DNA of 64,000 nucleotides from an uncultured Rhodospirillales bacterium (GTDB lineage: Bacteria; Pseudomonadota; Alphaproteobacteria; ATCC43930; CGMCC-115725). The stretch's first letter is position 1. Each line of letters begins with the position of its first letter. Of the stretch, positions 42,933-53,557 are shown one piece after another. Below the pieces are notes generated by a model. The model worked only from the letters and a program-made list of their open reading frames with translations. It made no database searches and had not been told where the DNA came from. Where the stretch lies: NCBI GenBank assembly GCA_903828515.1, contig CAIKMD010000002.1, forward strand, positions 434,001 to 498,000, written 5' to 3'. The translations under genes were made by a program, and so were the position numbers.

Positions 42933-43133
42933 ATGAAACCGCAGCAAAAACCGGCCGAGAAACGCTTTCTCGGCCTGCGTCGGGGCAGTTGGATCGTCAC
43001 CACGATCGTGCTGTCGCTGTGCGGCTATATCTACGCGTTCCACGAGCCGTCGACGCCGAATGCGCTGCAGAGCAAAGAGGCACAGACACCCAACCGTCTG
43101 CGCAGCCCTTGGGGCGTCGAGCACCCGCTTTAG
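42933..43133 (+). CDS. small single-helix membrane protein, unknown
   Basis: 66 residues. A basic N-terminus (KPQQKPAEKRFLGLRRG), one hydrophobic helix (SWIVTTIVLSLCGYIYAF) and a polar tail. It has no recognised family. The codon pattern agrees with its neighbours, and the ATG follows a short gap after the oxygenase gene, so it is probably real. It converges with the ABC permease gene, leaving 3 bases between the stops. Confidence 0.5.
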   Translation: MKPQQKPAEKRFLGLRRGSWIVTTIVLSLCGYIYAFHEPSTPNALQSKEAQTPNRLRSPWGVEHPL

Positions 43134-43136
43134 GTT

Positions 43137-43904
43137 TTATTCGTCGCGCCCGGCGATTTCGGCCTGCCACGGGGCGACGCGGCGCTCGATCCAGACGATC
43201 AGCGCATTCAATCCGATCGCCAGCATCATCAGGATCACCACCGGCACGAACATCGTCGCGGTGTCGAAGTTGTTCGCCGATTGAATGATGATTCCGCCGA
43301 GACCCGAGATCGCGGTGAAGAACTCGGCGATGATCATCGCGACGACGGCGCGGCCGACCGCGAGGCGAATGCCGGCCATGATGTAGGGCAGGGTGGCGGG
43401 CAGGATGATCCGCCGCAGGATCGTCGTGTCGGATGCGACGAAAGATGTTCCGACTTCGATCATGCTCACCGGCACGGCGGCGACGCCGGCCCAAGTGTTG
43501 ATGCAGACCGGAAAGATCGACATCAGGAACACGATCGCGACCTTGACGGTGAAGCCGAGGCCGAGCCACAGGATCAGCAACGGGACGAGCGCCACCAGCG
43601 GCATCGCGTAACCAGCGGTGACGTAGATGCCGAGCGCTGCTTCCGTGGTGCGGAACCGCCCGACCACCAGACCCAGCGGCACACCGACCACGATCGCCAG
43701 CGCATAACCGAGAATGAAGGGCTGAAGGCTTTGCCCCAGCGCGACCCATATTTTGCCCGAGCGCGCCAGCACGACGAACGCTTCGGCGATCGCGCTTGGA
43801 TAGGATCCGAAGACGGGGTTGATGTCGCGGCCGAAGAACTCCCAGAACCCGAGGAAGATCGCGACTGACAGCGTGGTAATGGCCCAGCGCGGCATCGCGG
43901 CCAT
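43137..43904 (-). CDS. ABC transporter permease, SsuC/TauC family
   Basis: 255 residues with about six helices and the family segments 'AVGFVLGVPLG'-like (here ALAIVVGVPLGLVVGRF), 'PLVALVPLLILWLGLG' and the EAA loop 'VGTSFVASDTTILRRIILPA'. It forms the channel of a nitrate/sulfonate/bicarbonate-type importer with the ATPase and binding protein encoded just upstream. The ATG at 43904 overlaps the ATPase stop by one base (tgatg). Substrate unknown. Confidence 0.87.
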   Translation of the reverse strand: MAAMPRWAITTLSVAIFLGFWEFFGRDINPVFGSYPSAIAEAFVVLARSGKIWVALGQSLQPFILGYALAIVVGVPLGLVVGRFRTTEAALGIYVTAGYAMPLVALVPLLILWLGLGFTVKVAIVFLMSIFPVCINTWAGVAAVPVSMIEVGTSFVASDTTILRRIILPATLPYIMAGIRLAVGRAVVAMIIAEFFTAISGLGGIIIQSANNFDTATMFVPVVILMMLAIGLNALIVWIERRVAPWQAEIAGRDE

Positions 43905-44686
43905 CACGCGGCGACCGGAGGCGGCGCGTGCAGCGCCTGCCACAGGCGATAGCGGATGGTCGCGAATTCCGGCGTGCCGCGCACCAGGCCGAGATCGCCA
44001 CGCGGTCGCGGCAACGCCACGTCCATGATCTCTTGAATCCGCCCCTGACGCATCACGATGACGCGGTCCGCCAGCAGCACCGCTTCGTCGAGATCGTGGG
44101 TGACGAAAAGAATCGTTTTGCCGGTGCGCGCCTGAATGTCGAGCAATTCGGCCTGCATCGACTCGCGCGTCTGCGCATCGAGCGCGCCGAACGGCTCGTC
44201 CATCAGCAATACCTTCGGGTCGATTGCCAAGGCCCGCGCGATGCCGACGCGCTGCTTCATGCCCCCCGACAATTGGTGCGGCCGGCGCCGCGCTGAATCC
44301 TTGAGGCCGACGAGATCGAGATAGCGCATCGCGGTATCGGTCAGCGCGTGGCCGCGCATGTGTTTCATCTCGAGACCGAACATCACGTTCTCGATCGCGG
44401 TGAGCCACGGTAGCAACTCGGCATGCTGAAACACCATGCCGCGATCGTGGCCGCAGCCAACGACGGCGTGGCCATCGACTGTGACCTGTCCGGCGCTCGC
44501 GTCTTCGAGCCCCATGGCGATGCGCAGCGCGGTGGTTTTGCCGCAACCCGACGGACCGATCAGGACCACGATCTCGCCGTCGCGCACGCTGAAGCTGATG
44601 CGATCCAACGCCTGGATATGCTGAACGACACCGTCGGTCTTGAGCGTGAATCGCTTTGAGACCTCGATGAGGCTGACCTCACCCAT
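43904..44686 (-). CDS. ABC transporter ATPase, SsuB/TauB family
   Basis: 260 residues. Walker A GPSGCGKTT, Q-loop FQHAELLPWLT, signature LSGGMKQRVGIARAL, Walker B LLMDEPFGALDAQT and switch His in FVTHDLDEA are intact. 'PFGALDAQTRE' is diagnostic of the taurine/nitrate/sulfonate group. It couples to the permease downstream. It starts 11 bases after the binding-protein stop. Confidence 0.9.
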   Translation of the reverse strand: MGEVSLIEVSKRFTLKTDGVVQHIQALDRISFSVRDGEIVVLIGPSGCGKTTALRIAMGLEDASAGQVTVDGHAVVGCGHDRGMVFQHAELLPWLTAIENVMFGLEMKHMRGHALTDTAMRYLDLVGLKDSARRRPHQLSGGMKQRVGIARALAIDPKVLLMDEPFGALDAQTRESMQAELLDIQARTGKTILFVTHDLDEAVLLADRVIVMRQGRIQEIMDVALPRPRGDLGLVRGTPEFATIRYRLWQALHAPPPVAA

Positions 44687-44697
44687 CGACTGCGAAC

Positions 44698-45672
44698 CTA
44701 ATTGCCGGCGCGGGCGAGCGCTTCTTTGCGGGGGCCGCCATCGGTGACGATGGCGAGGTCGTCGAGCTTGGGCTGATCGCCCGATGCCACCGATTGCTGC
44801 TGCATCCAGTTGAGGCGATCCGCCGGCAGTCCGATCTCCGGATCGAGCGAATGGTTCTTCACCGCGTCGTCGAAGATATAGGCGGGGCGGGGATCGTCAG
44901 CGTTGATGTTGGCGGTCGCGCGGGTCAGGACGATGGTCTCGTCGGGATGCGCGATGGCAAAGCGATAGGCCGAGATTTCCGCGGCGAGGAAACGGACCAG
45001 CTCGTCGTGGCGTTTTTTCTCGACCGCACCGCTGGTCATCAGACAGATGCGCAGATATTCGGGCAACACGTCGCGCGCCGCGACCAACAGCTTCACGCCG
45101 GCCTTCTCGGCGATCGGCGTGTATTCGCCCGAGATCACCGCGCCGTCCACCACGCCGGCGGCGAGCGCCTTGTAGCGATCGTTGTCGCCGCCGAGATTGG
45201 CGAACTTCACGTCGTCAACGCTGACGTTGTATTTTCGCAGCAGCGTGCGGATGAGCTGATCGGGCATCGCGCCGGGCTGCGAAATGGCGATGGTCTTGCC
45301 CTTCAAATCCTGCGGCGTGGCGACGCCGCCGCGCACGAATACGCCATGCGGCAGGCCCGGCCATTGGCAGCCCATCACCTTCACGTCGGCGCCGCGCGAC
45401 GCCGCGATCATCGCGCCTGCCGGGCTGCCTTCATAAGAATCGACCTGGCCGGCGAGCAGCGCCTTGATGCCGATCGCGTCGCTCTCGACCTGGGTGAGGG
45501 TGAGTTTGAGACCCTGCTTCTCGGCAAAGCCCTTGTTGACCATGAAGAGGTAACCGGAATCGCTTTTGGCCGCGAGGATGGCGTGGTTCCATTCCTTGTC
45601 TTCGGCGCGGGCCGGGGCTGCCAGGGTCAGGACCGCGAGCGCGGCGGCGGTGACGGCAAATTTCATCGGCAT
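44698..45672 (-). CDS. ABC transporter binding protein, TauA/SsuA-like
   Basis: 324 residues. A signal peptide (FAVTAAALAVLTLAAPARA) is followed by the TauA/SsuA-like fold ('GYLFMVNKGFAEKQGLKLTL', 'GIKALLAGQVDSYEGSPAGA', 'PQDLKGKTIAISQPGAMPDQ'). The ATG at 45672 is chosen because ccgggga sits 8-11 bases upstream; a TTG at 45690 would overlap that site. This is the only binding protein of this type in the window that has its own permease and ATPase. Ligand unknown. Confidence 0.83.
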   Translation of the reverse strand: MPMKFAVTAAALAVLTLAAPARAEDKEWNHAILAAKSDSGYLFMVNKGFAEKQGLKLTLTQVESDAIGIKALLAGQVDSYEGSPAGAMIAASRGADVKVMGCQWPGLPHGVFVRGGVATPQDLKGKTIAISQPGAMPDQLIRTLLRKYNVSVDDVKFANLGGDNDRYKALAAGVVDGAVISGEYTPIAEKAGVKLLVAARDVLPEYLRICLMTSGAVEKKRHDELVRFLAAEISAYRFAIAHPDETIVLTRATANINADDPRPAYIFDDAVKNHSLDPEIGLPADRLNWMQQQSVASGDQPKLDDLAIVTDGGPRKEALARAGN

Positions 45673-45728
45673 CGGCGTTTCCCCGGACAAGAATTATAAT
45701 TGCAATCTAGCGGTGTCCCGCCGCACGC

Positions 45729-45763
45729 AAAAGGGGCCAGGCTTTTCAGGGCCTGACCCCTTT
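45729..45763 (-). terminator. intrinsic terminator after the tRNA genes
   Basis: On the minus strand aaaggggtcaggc and gcctggcccctttt form a strong hairpin with one mismatch and end in a T4 run. It lies 9 bases after tRNA-Asn, so it most likely ends the tRNA transcript. In the other direction it could also insulate the ABC operon promoter. Confidence 0.7.
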
Positions 45764-45771
45764 CGTAGCGC

Positions 45772-45846
45772 TGGCTCGGGGGCACGGATTCGAACCGTGG
45801 ACCGATCGGTTAACAGCCGATTGCTCTACCGCTGAGCTACCCCCGA
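45772..45846 (-). tRNA. tRNA-Asn (anticodon GTT)
   Basis: 75 bases with encoded CCA. The acceptor stem tcggggg/cccccga, D-arm gctc...gagc, anticodon stem atcgg/ccgat around ctgttaa (anticodon GTT) and T-arm cacgg-ttcgaat-ccgtg all pair. Discriminator base G. Confidence 0.96.
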
Positions 45847-45932
45847 ACAAAACGGGTGCGGTATCGACGACGTTCGCGGCTTATAACAGAGCCGCAAACG
45901 CGATGCCACCCGCGATAACAACGGGGTGGCGT

Positions 45933-46006
45933 TGGAGGCCGAACCGAGAATCGAACTCGGGTACGAGGATTTGCAGTCCTCTGCATAGCCACTCTGCCAT
46001 CCGGCC
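45933..46006 (-). tRNA. tRNA-Cys (anticodon GCA)
   Basis: 74 bases with encoded CCA. The acceptor stem ggccgga/ttcggcc, anticodon loop ctgcaaa (anticodon GCA) on stem gagga/tcctc, and T-arm ccgag-ttcgatt-ctcgg all pair. It lies 86 bases upstream of tRNA-Asn on the same strand and is probably cotranscribed with it. The rest of 45673-46192 contains promoter space only. Confidence 0.96.
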
Positions 46007-46192
46007 GACGCCGCGTCCGAGATATAGAATGGCGGCCCTGCGCCGTCCATAGACCGTCCTCATCGGCGCCATCGCCGGTGTGGCAAATCGCGCCGGGAGC
46101 TGGGCCCGGGACGGCGCGGTAACTACGTTGTCACGGTCGGGTTGCTACTCTATAAACTTGATCCGGTTATTGGCGTTTAGCCTTGAGTTGCA

Positions 46193-46849
46193 ATGGTTAA
46201 CTACCCCGCCTCGCGACTGAACATGGTCGAGTGTCAGCTTCGGACCAACAAGGTCACTGACGAAGCCGTGCTGGACGCTTTCCTCTCGGTGCCGCGCGAG
46301 CGCTTCGTGCCGCCGCATGCGCGGGGCGTCGCCTATGTCGATGAGGACATTCCTCTCGGTCGCGGCCGTGCCCTGATGGAGCCGATGGTGCTGGCCCGGC
46401 TGCTGCAGCTGGCGGGCGTGACGAAGACAGACAAGGCATTGGTGATCGGCTGCGCGACCGGCTACGCGGCGGCTTTGCTCGCGCCGATGGCCGCGCAGGT
46501 CACGGCGGTCGAAAGCGATACGGAATTCGCGAATCAGGCACGTGTTCTCCTGGCCGAACTCGGTTGCGGTGGAGTCGGGATCGTGCAGGGTCCGCTCGAA
46601 GCGGGATGGCGCGGTAACGCGCCCTATGATGTGATCGTGATCGACGGCGGGGTGGCTCAGGTGCCGCCCGTCGTAGCCGAGCAGCTCGCAGAAGGCGGCA
46701 GGCTGGTCACGGTGATGAAGCCGGGCGACGAAGTCGGCCAGGCGGTCTTGATGACACGCGCCGAGGGCGTGGTGTCGAGCCGTCCGGTCTTCGATGCCGC
46801 GGTCACGTGCTTGGCGGGTTTTGCGCGCGCGCCGAGTTTTGTTTTTTGA
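46193..46849 (+). CDS. protein-L-isoaspartate O-methyltransferase-like protein
   Basis: 218 residues. The PCMT fold is seen in 'RLNMVECQLRTNKVTDEAVL', 'VPRERFVPPHARGVAYVDED' and the SAM-binding 'ALVIGCATGYAAALLAPMAA'. The SAM loop is GCATGY rather than the GTGSGY of true Pcm, a form typical of the alphaproteobacterial paralogue that precedes tolC. Repair of isoaspartyl residues is therefore uncertain. The order pcm-like, tolC, popZ, valS is conserved in this group of bacteria. Confidence 0.8.
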   Translation: MVNYPASRLNMVECQLRTNKVTDEAVLDAFLSVPRERFVPPHARGVAYVDEDIPLGRGRALMEPMVLARLLQLAGVTKTDKALVIGCATGYAAALLAPMAAQVTAVESDTEFANQARVLLAELGCGGVGIVQGPLEAGWRGNAPYDVIVIDGGVAQVPPVVAEQLAEGGRLVTVMKPGDEVGQAVLMTRAEGVVSSRPVFDAAVTCLAGFARAPSFVF

Positions 46850-46899
46850 GACATGCGTATCGCGTTCCGATAATCCGGAAGGCGTCGGGGAGGTAGTTG

Positions 46900-48267
46900 A
46901 TGCGTCGGTTTCTCTTGGCCACCACGGCTTTGGTGGCCGTGTCGTTCGCTGCGAATGGCGCTTCGGCTGAATCGCTCGAAGACGCGCTGGCCGCGACCTA
47001 TAATAATAATCCGCAGGTTCAGGCCGAGCGTTCCAATCTCCGCGCGGTCGACGAAGGCGTGCCGCAAGCGCTCGCCGGCTGGCGTCCGACGGTGAATTTT
47101 CTCGCCTCAGCCGGCAAGCAGCAGCAGGAGAATTCGCCCGCCGCGCCGCCCAACTCACCGGCCGAACAGCAGCTGCAGCCGCGCATCCTCAGCCTGACCG
47201 TCACGCAACCGGTCTATAATGGCGGCGCCACGATCGCGCAGACCGCCCAGGCCGAGGACAAGATCCAGGCCGAACGCGCCAAGCTCGCGGCCATCGAGAG
47301 CACCGCGCTGTTCACCGCGACGCAAGCCTATTTCGACGTGCTGCGCGATCTGGCAGTGGTGCAGCTCGACGACAACAACATCAAGGTTTTGTCGCGCCAA
47401 CTCGAAGCGACCAGTGATCAGTTCCGGGTCGGCTCGGTGACCCGGACCGACGTGGCGCAGGCCGAGGCGCGTCGTGCGCAGGCCCAGGCCGTCCACGACA
47501 CCGATCTGGGTTTGCTGGAAAACGATCGCGCCAACTTCACCCGCGCGGTCGGCCATACGCCGGTCGATCTGGTGCAGCCGACCTTGCGGCCGGTGCTGCC
47601 GGCGACGCGCGCGGAAGCCTTGACGCTGGCCGCGACCAAAAACCCGACCGTGATCTCATCGCAATTCAACGAGGTCGCCGCGCGCGACAACGTCGCGCAG
47701 ATCAAGGCGAAGCTGCTTCCGACCGTGCAGGTCGTCGGCAATATCGGACGCTCGCAGGAAGTCACCATCGCCAGCCGCGAACAGACCAACCAGTCGGTGG
47801 TCGCACAGTTGGTGGTGCCGCTCTATGAGGCGGGCACGGTCTGGTCGCAAAGCCGTCAGGCGATCGAACTCGTGGGCCAGGCGCAAGGCACGACCGATGA
47901 CGCGCGCCGGGCCGCGGTGCAGACCGCGACCCAATCCTGGGAAACCATCCAGTCGGCGCGCGCCACGACCCTGTCGTTGCAATCGACCATTCGCGCCGCG
48001 ACGATCGCCCTCGATGGCGTCACCCAGCAGCAGCAGGTCGGCGCGCGCACCGTGCTCGACGTGTTGAACGCGCAGCAGGAACTGTTCGCGGATCAATTGT
48101 TGCTGGTCAGGGCCCAGCACGACCTCAACGTCGCGGAGTTCAATCTCTCGCAACAGATTGGCCGTCTCAATGCCGCCGATCTCGCGCTCGCGGTCGATCT
48201 TTACGACACGCAAAAACATTATCAGGCCGTGCGCAACAAGGCGGCGGGCTTCAGCGCCGGCGATTGA
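46900..48267 (+). CDS. tolC: TolC-family outer-membrane protein (type I secretion/efflux)
   Basis: 455 residues from the ATG at 46900, with ggggagg about 8 bases upstream. A signal peptide (LLATTALVAVSFAANGASA) precedes two OEP repeats ('EDALAATYNNNPQVQAERSN' and 'KNPTVISSQFNEVAARDNV'), including 'QPVYNGGATIAQTAQAEDKI', the common TolC segment. There is no lipobox, so it is a true TolC and not of the NodT type seen earlier in the window. It serves type I secretion or tripartite pumps encoded elsewhere. Confidence 0.9.
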   Translation: MRRFLLATTALVAVSFAANGASAESLEDALAATYNNNPQVQAERSNLRAVDEGVPQALAGWRPTVNFLASAGKQQQENSPAAPPNSPAEQQLQPRILSLTVTQPVYNGGATIAQTAQAEDKIQAERAKLAAIESTALFTATQAYFDVLRDLAVVQLDDNNIKVLSRQLEATSDQFRVGSVTRTDVAQAEARRAQAQAVHDTDLGLLENDRANFTRAVGHTPVDLVQPTLRPVLPATRAEALTLAATKNPTVISSQFNEVAARDNVAQIKAKLLPTVQVVGNIGRSQEVTIASREQTNQSVVAQLVVPLYEAGTVWSQSRQAIELVGQAQGTTDDARRAAVQTATQSWETIQSARATTLSLQSTIRAATIALDGVTQQQQVGARTVLDVLNAQQELFADQLLLVRAQHDLNVAEFNLSQQIGRLNAADLALAVDLYDTQKHYQAVRNKAAGFSAGD

Positions 48268-48394
48268 GGCGCTGCTGGCGCGGCTTCCGGTGCCGCGGAA
48301 AGACGTGACGCGGATAAAGGTCTTGCCGGCCGCATCCTCTGGCGTTTCCGGTTCGTTTCCCATACTATAGGCGGGATTTTCGCTGGGATTTTGG

Positions 48395-49090
48395 ATGTCG
48401 GACACCAAAGATCAACATGAACCGTCGATGGAGGAGATTCTCGCCTCCATCCGGCGCATCATTTCCGAAGATGGCGATGCGCCGGCCGAAGCCGCGCCGG
48501 CTGCAGCGGCACAAGCGCCGACGCCCGGTGTTGCGCCTGCCGCTCAAGCGCCGATGGCGCCCCCCCCGGCTGCGCCATCGACCCAGGCAGCCGCGCCGAT
48601 GGTGCCGCCGCCCGTCGCCAGCGCCGCCGTAGCACCGGCCGACAACGAAGACGACATCCTGATGCTGACCGAAGAGGTCGAGGACGCGCCGACCCCGCCG
48701 GAGGCAGCTCCGGCAGTCGAAGCCGACCCGTTCACCTTCGAGGCCGATCCCGAACCGCCCGAAGCGCCGATGGCGCCGCCGCCGCTTGCCGCTCAACCGG
48801 CACCGCCGCCGCCGGTCGCGCCGGCCGTCGACTCGTCCGGTCGCCTTTTATCCGATACAGCCGCTGCCGCCTCGCTCGCCGCCATGACCGAACTCGTCAC
48901 CCGCAGCCACCGCGAGCCCCAGATTGAGAGCCTGCCCATGGGTAACGCCAACCGTACGCTCGAAGACCTCACCAGCGAGCTCCTCCGTCCGATCTTGAAG
49001 TCCTGGCTCGACGAGAACCTGCCGCAGATCGTCGAACGGGTCGTTCGCGAAGAGATCGGCCGCCTCGCTCTCGACGCGCAGCGCCGCTGA
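48395..49090 (+). CDS. popZ: PopZ-like pole-organising protein (DUF2497)
   Basis: 231 residues. A short conserved N-terminal helix (SMEEILASIRRIISED), a long Pro/Ala-rich acidic linker (about 30-150) and the conserved C-terminal helices ('NRTLEDLTSELLRPILKSWL', 'LPQIVERVVREEIGRLA') are exactly the PopZ plan. PopZ forms a hub at the cell pole that holds the chromosome origin and signalling proteins. The linker here is longer than in Caulobacter PopZ (whole protein about 177 residues). It precedes valS, as usual in alphaproteobacteria. Confidence 0.88.
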   Translation: MSDTKDQHEPSMEEILASIRRIISEDGDAPAEAAPAAAAQAPTPGVAPAAQAPMAPPPAAPSTQAAAPMVPPPVASAAVAPADNEDDILMLTEEVEDAPTPPEAAPAVEADPFTFEADPEPPEAPMAPPPLAAQPAPPPPVAPAVDSSGRLLSDTAAAASLAAMTELVTRSHREPQIESLPMGNANRTLEDLTSELLRPILKSWLDENLPQIVERVVREEIGRLALDAQRR

Positions 49091-49125
49091 ACCGGGGTCC
49101 TTCCCCGGTTCGCCCCGAGGCGATC

Positions 49126-51780
<2,655 letters not shown>

Positions 51781-51781
51781 C

Positions 51782-52150
51782 GTGCTGCTGCTCGCGGTTG
51801 CGGCGCTGGGTCTGACGGTTCTGCTGGGCGCGACGCTGGCGATTGTCGCGTTGCGTGCTCCGCTGCAAAAGCCGCCGCGCGTTTTGGCGACGCTTCACGG
51901 TGTCTGCGCGACCCTCGGCATCGTTTTCCTGCTTCTTGCCTTGCGCGAACCGACGCGCGGTGTCGCGACGGGTACCCAGTCCTTCGGCCTCGTTGCGGCG
52001 ATCCTGTTACTGCTCGCGGCGCTGATCGGCATCGTCAGTGTCGTGCTGCATGGGCGTCGCACGCGCTTTCCTGGCGGCATCGCCGGCGCGCATGCCTTCG
52101 TCGCGATTTCCGGCTACGTCATTCTCGCGGTCTATCTTCTGCTCGGTTGA
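51782..52150 (+). CDS. small multi-pass membrane protein, unknown
   Basis: 122 residues from a GTG at 51782, directly after the valS stop. Four hydrophobic helices are separated by short basic loops (RAPLQKPPR, HGRRTRFPGG). I do not recognise the family. Its placement suggests cotranscription with valS. Codon use agrees with its neighbours. Confidence 0.55.
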   Translation: MLLLAVAALGLTVLLGATLAIVALRAPLQKPPRVLATLHGVCATLGIVFLLLALREPTRGVATGTQSFGLVAAILLLLAALIGIVSVVLHGRRTRFPGGIAGAHAFVAISGYVILAVYLLLG

Positions 52151-52232
52151 CCGGAGCACGGGAACGATCGCGAGATACGAGCCGTTCAAGACTCAGGCGT
52201 TCGACGCCGAGCATTGATGATCGGAGACCCGA

Positions 52233-52382
52233 ATGATCCGTAAGCTTGCATCCGGCCAGTACAGGCTTTATTCGCGGAAATTAAATCCAAAGACCGGCAA
52301 GCGCCGCAACCTCGGCACGTTTTCAACCCGCGCCGCCGCCGAAAAGCACGAGCGTGACGTGCAATATTTCAAGCGGCATTGA
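52233..52382 (+). CDS. 49-residue basic protein resembling an integrase Arm/AP2-like DNA-binding domain
   Basis: The frame encodes MIRKLASGQYRLYSRK, then LNPKTGKRRNLGTF, then STRAAAEKHERDVQYFKRH. The pattern (short beta strands with Y-R-L-Y, N-P-K-T-G-K-R-R-N-L-G-T-F, then a helix with A-A-E-K-H-E-R) is that of the three-stranded Arm-DNA-binding/AP2-like domains at the N-terminus of tyrosine integrases, here alone. I recall similar stand-alone proteins in alphaproteobacteria but cannot verify it. The start ATG lacks a strong ribosome-binding site. Likely nucleic-acid binding. Confidence 0.55.
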   Translation: MIRKLASGQYRLYSRKLNPKTGKRRNLGTFSTRAAAEKHERDVQYFKRH

Positions 52383-52396
52383 TTACGTTCAATCTA

Positions 52397-52554
52397 AGAA
52401 CCCTCCCCCCTTGAGGGGGAGGGCAGGGTGGGGAGGTAACACCACCACGCTGTTGCGGTTCATGCGTTGAATTTTTCTTCGGCGAATCTTACTCGAGAGC
52501 GGTGGCGCGCGACCCCCCACCCTCTCCCTCCCCCTCAAGGGGGGAGGGGATTCT
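52397..52554. repeat. long inverted repeat, MITE-like, about 160 bases
   Basis: Two arms of 37-42 bases, 52397-52433 and 52513-52554, are near-perfect reverse complements (core ccctcccccc-ttgaggggga read outward, and agggtgggg inward), flanking about 80 bases. Each arm contains its own small palindrome (ccccctcaaggggg type). This style of GC-rich palindrome is a common intergenic repeat in alphaproteobacteria. It ends 2 bases from the stop of the binding-protein gene and could end its transcript. Confidence 0.75.
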
Positions 52555-52556
52555 GA

Positions 52557-53546
52557 TTACTTCACGAACTCGTCCGTATAGAGCCCGGCGAAGGAGGCGA
52601 GTTTTTCCTCGGGCTTGCTGATGCCGCCCTTGATCTGGAAAGCCTCGGAATTTTTGAGCGTCGCCTCGTCGGGCGCGGGCGGAATGAGGCTGCTCTTGAG
52701 ATAATTCTTGAAGGCGTCGGCGAGCACGGGGGCGGGGACCTCGCCGAAACGCGGCTTGATGATCGTCAGCGCCTCGTCGGGATGGTCGCGCATGAAGATC
52801 GCGGCTTCGGCCAGGCCGTGTCCCATCTTCATGCAGATGTCGCGCTGGGCCTTGCAGAAGTCGGGGCGTGTCACGACGAAGCCGCCGCCCCAGGGTGTGA
52901 GTTCGGGAAAATCCCCGCCCGGCACGCTGGCGAGCGCGACGGCGGTGCCGTCGAAGATCACCGCCGTCGTCCACGGTTGCGCCACGGTGAAACCGTCGAT
53001 CGACTTGGTCGCCATGGCCGCGGCCATCGAGGGCGCCTGCACCGGCGCGACGGTGACATCGGTTGCGGCATCGAGTCCGCCACGCGCGGCGGTATACCGC
53101 AGGAAGGCGTGGTTGATCGAATTGATCCCATCGATCGCGATCTTGAGGCCCTTCAGCAAGGCGAGGCGTTTTTCGAGCGGCGCTTTCGGATCGAAGCCGA
53201 GACGCTCGGCGACGTCCTTCCGGAGGACGAGATCGTTGCTGAAGCTGTTGGTGAAATTCGCGATCGTCAGCATCCGCTGGCCCGCGACCGCCGCGCGCAG
53301 CAAGGTGCCCGCGTTGCTGCCGCCGAAATCGACGCTGCCGGCGATGACCGCATTGAAGGTGCCGACGCCGTTGATCTGCGACACGGTCACGTCGAGGCCT
53401 TGCTTCGCCCACAGGCCGCGATCCTGGGCGACATAGATGGCGGCGAAGGTCGGCGTGATCGAGGGCAGGGCGAGCGCGGTCTTTTCTGCCGCGCCGGCGG
53501 GCAGTACGAGCGCGAGGACGATGGAGGCGGCGAGGATCGCTTTCAT
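52557..53546 (-). CDS. NMT1/THI5-like ABC substrate-binding protein
   Basis: 329 residues. A signal peptide (ILAASIVLALVLPAGAA) is followed by 'TPTFAAIYVAQDRGLWAKQG', 'LLKGLKIAIDGINSINHAFL' and a C-terminal helical region. It belongs to the same broad family as the four others in the window, without an adjacent permease or ATPase. It starts 11 bases after the stop of another binding-protein gene; the two may be an operon serving one transporter, or sensing. Ligand unknown. Confidence 0.82.
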   Translation of the reverse strand: MKAILAASIVLALVLPAGAAEKTALALPSITPTFAAIYVAQDRGLWAKQGLDVTVSQINGVGTFNAVIAGSVDFGGSNAGTLLRAAVAGQRMLTIANFTNSFSNDLVLRKDVAERLGFDPKAPLEKRLALLKGLKIAIDGINSINHAFLRYTAARGGLDAATDVTVAPVQAPSMAAAMATKSIDGFTVAQPWTTAVIFDGTAVALASVPGGDFPELTPWGGGFVVTRPDFCKAQRDICMKMGHGLAEAAIFMRDHPDEALTIIKPRFGEVPAPVLADAFKNYLKSSLIPPAPDEATLKNSEAFQIKGGISKPEEKLASFAGLYTDEFVK

Positions 53547-53557
53547 GACGTGCCCCC

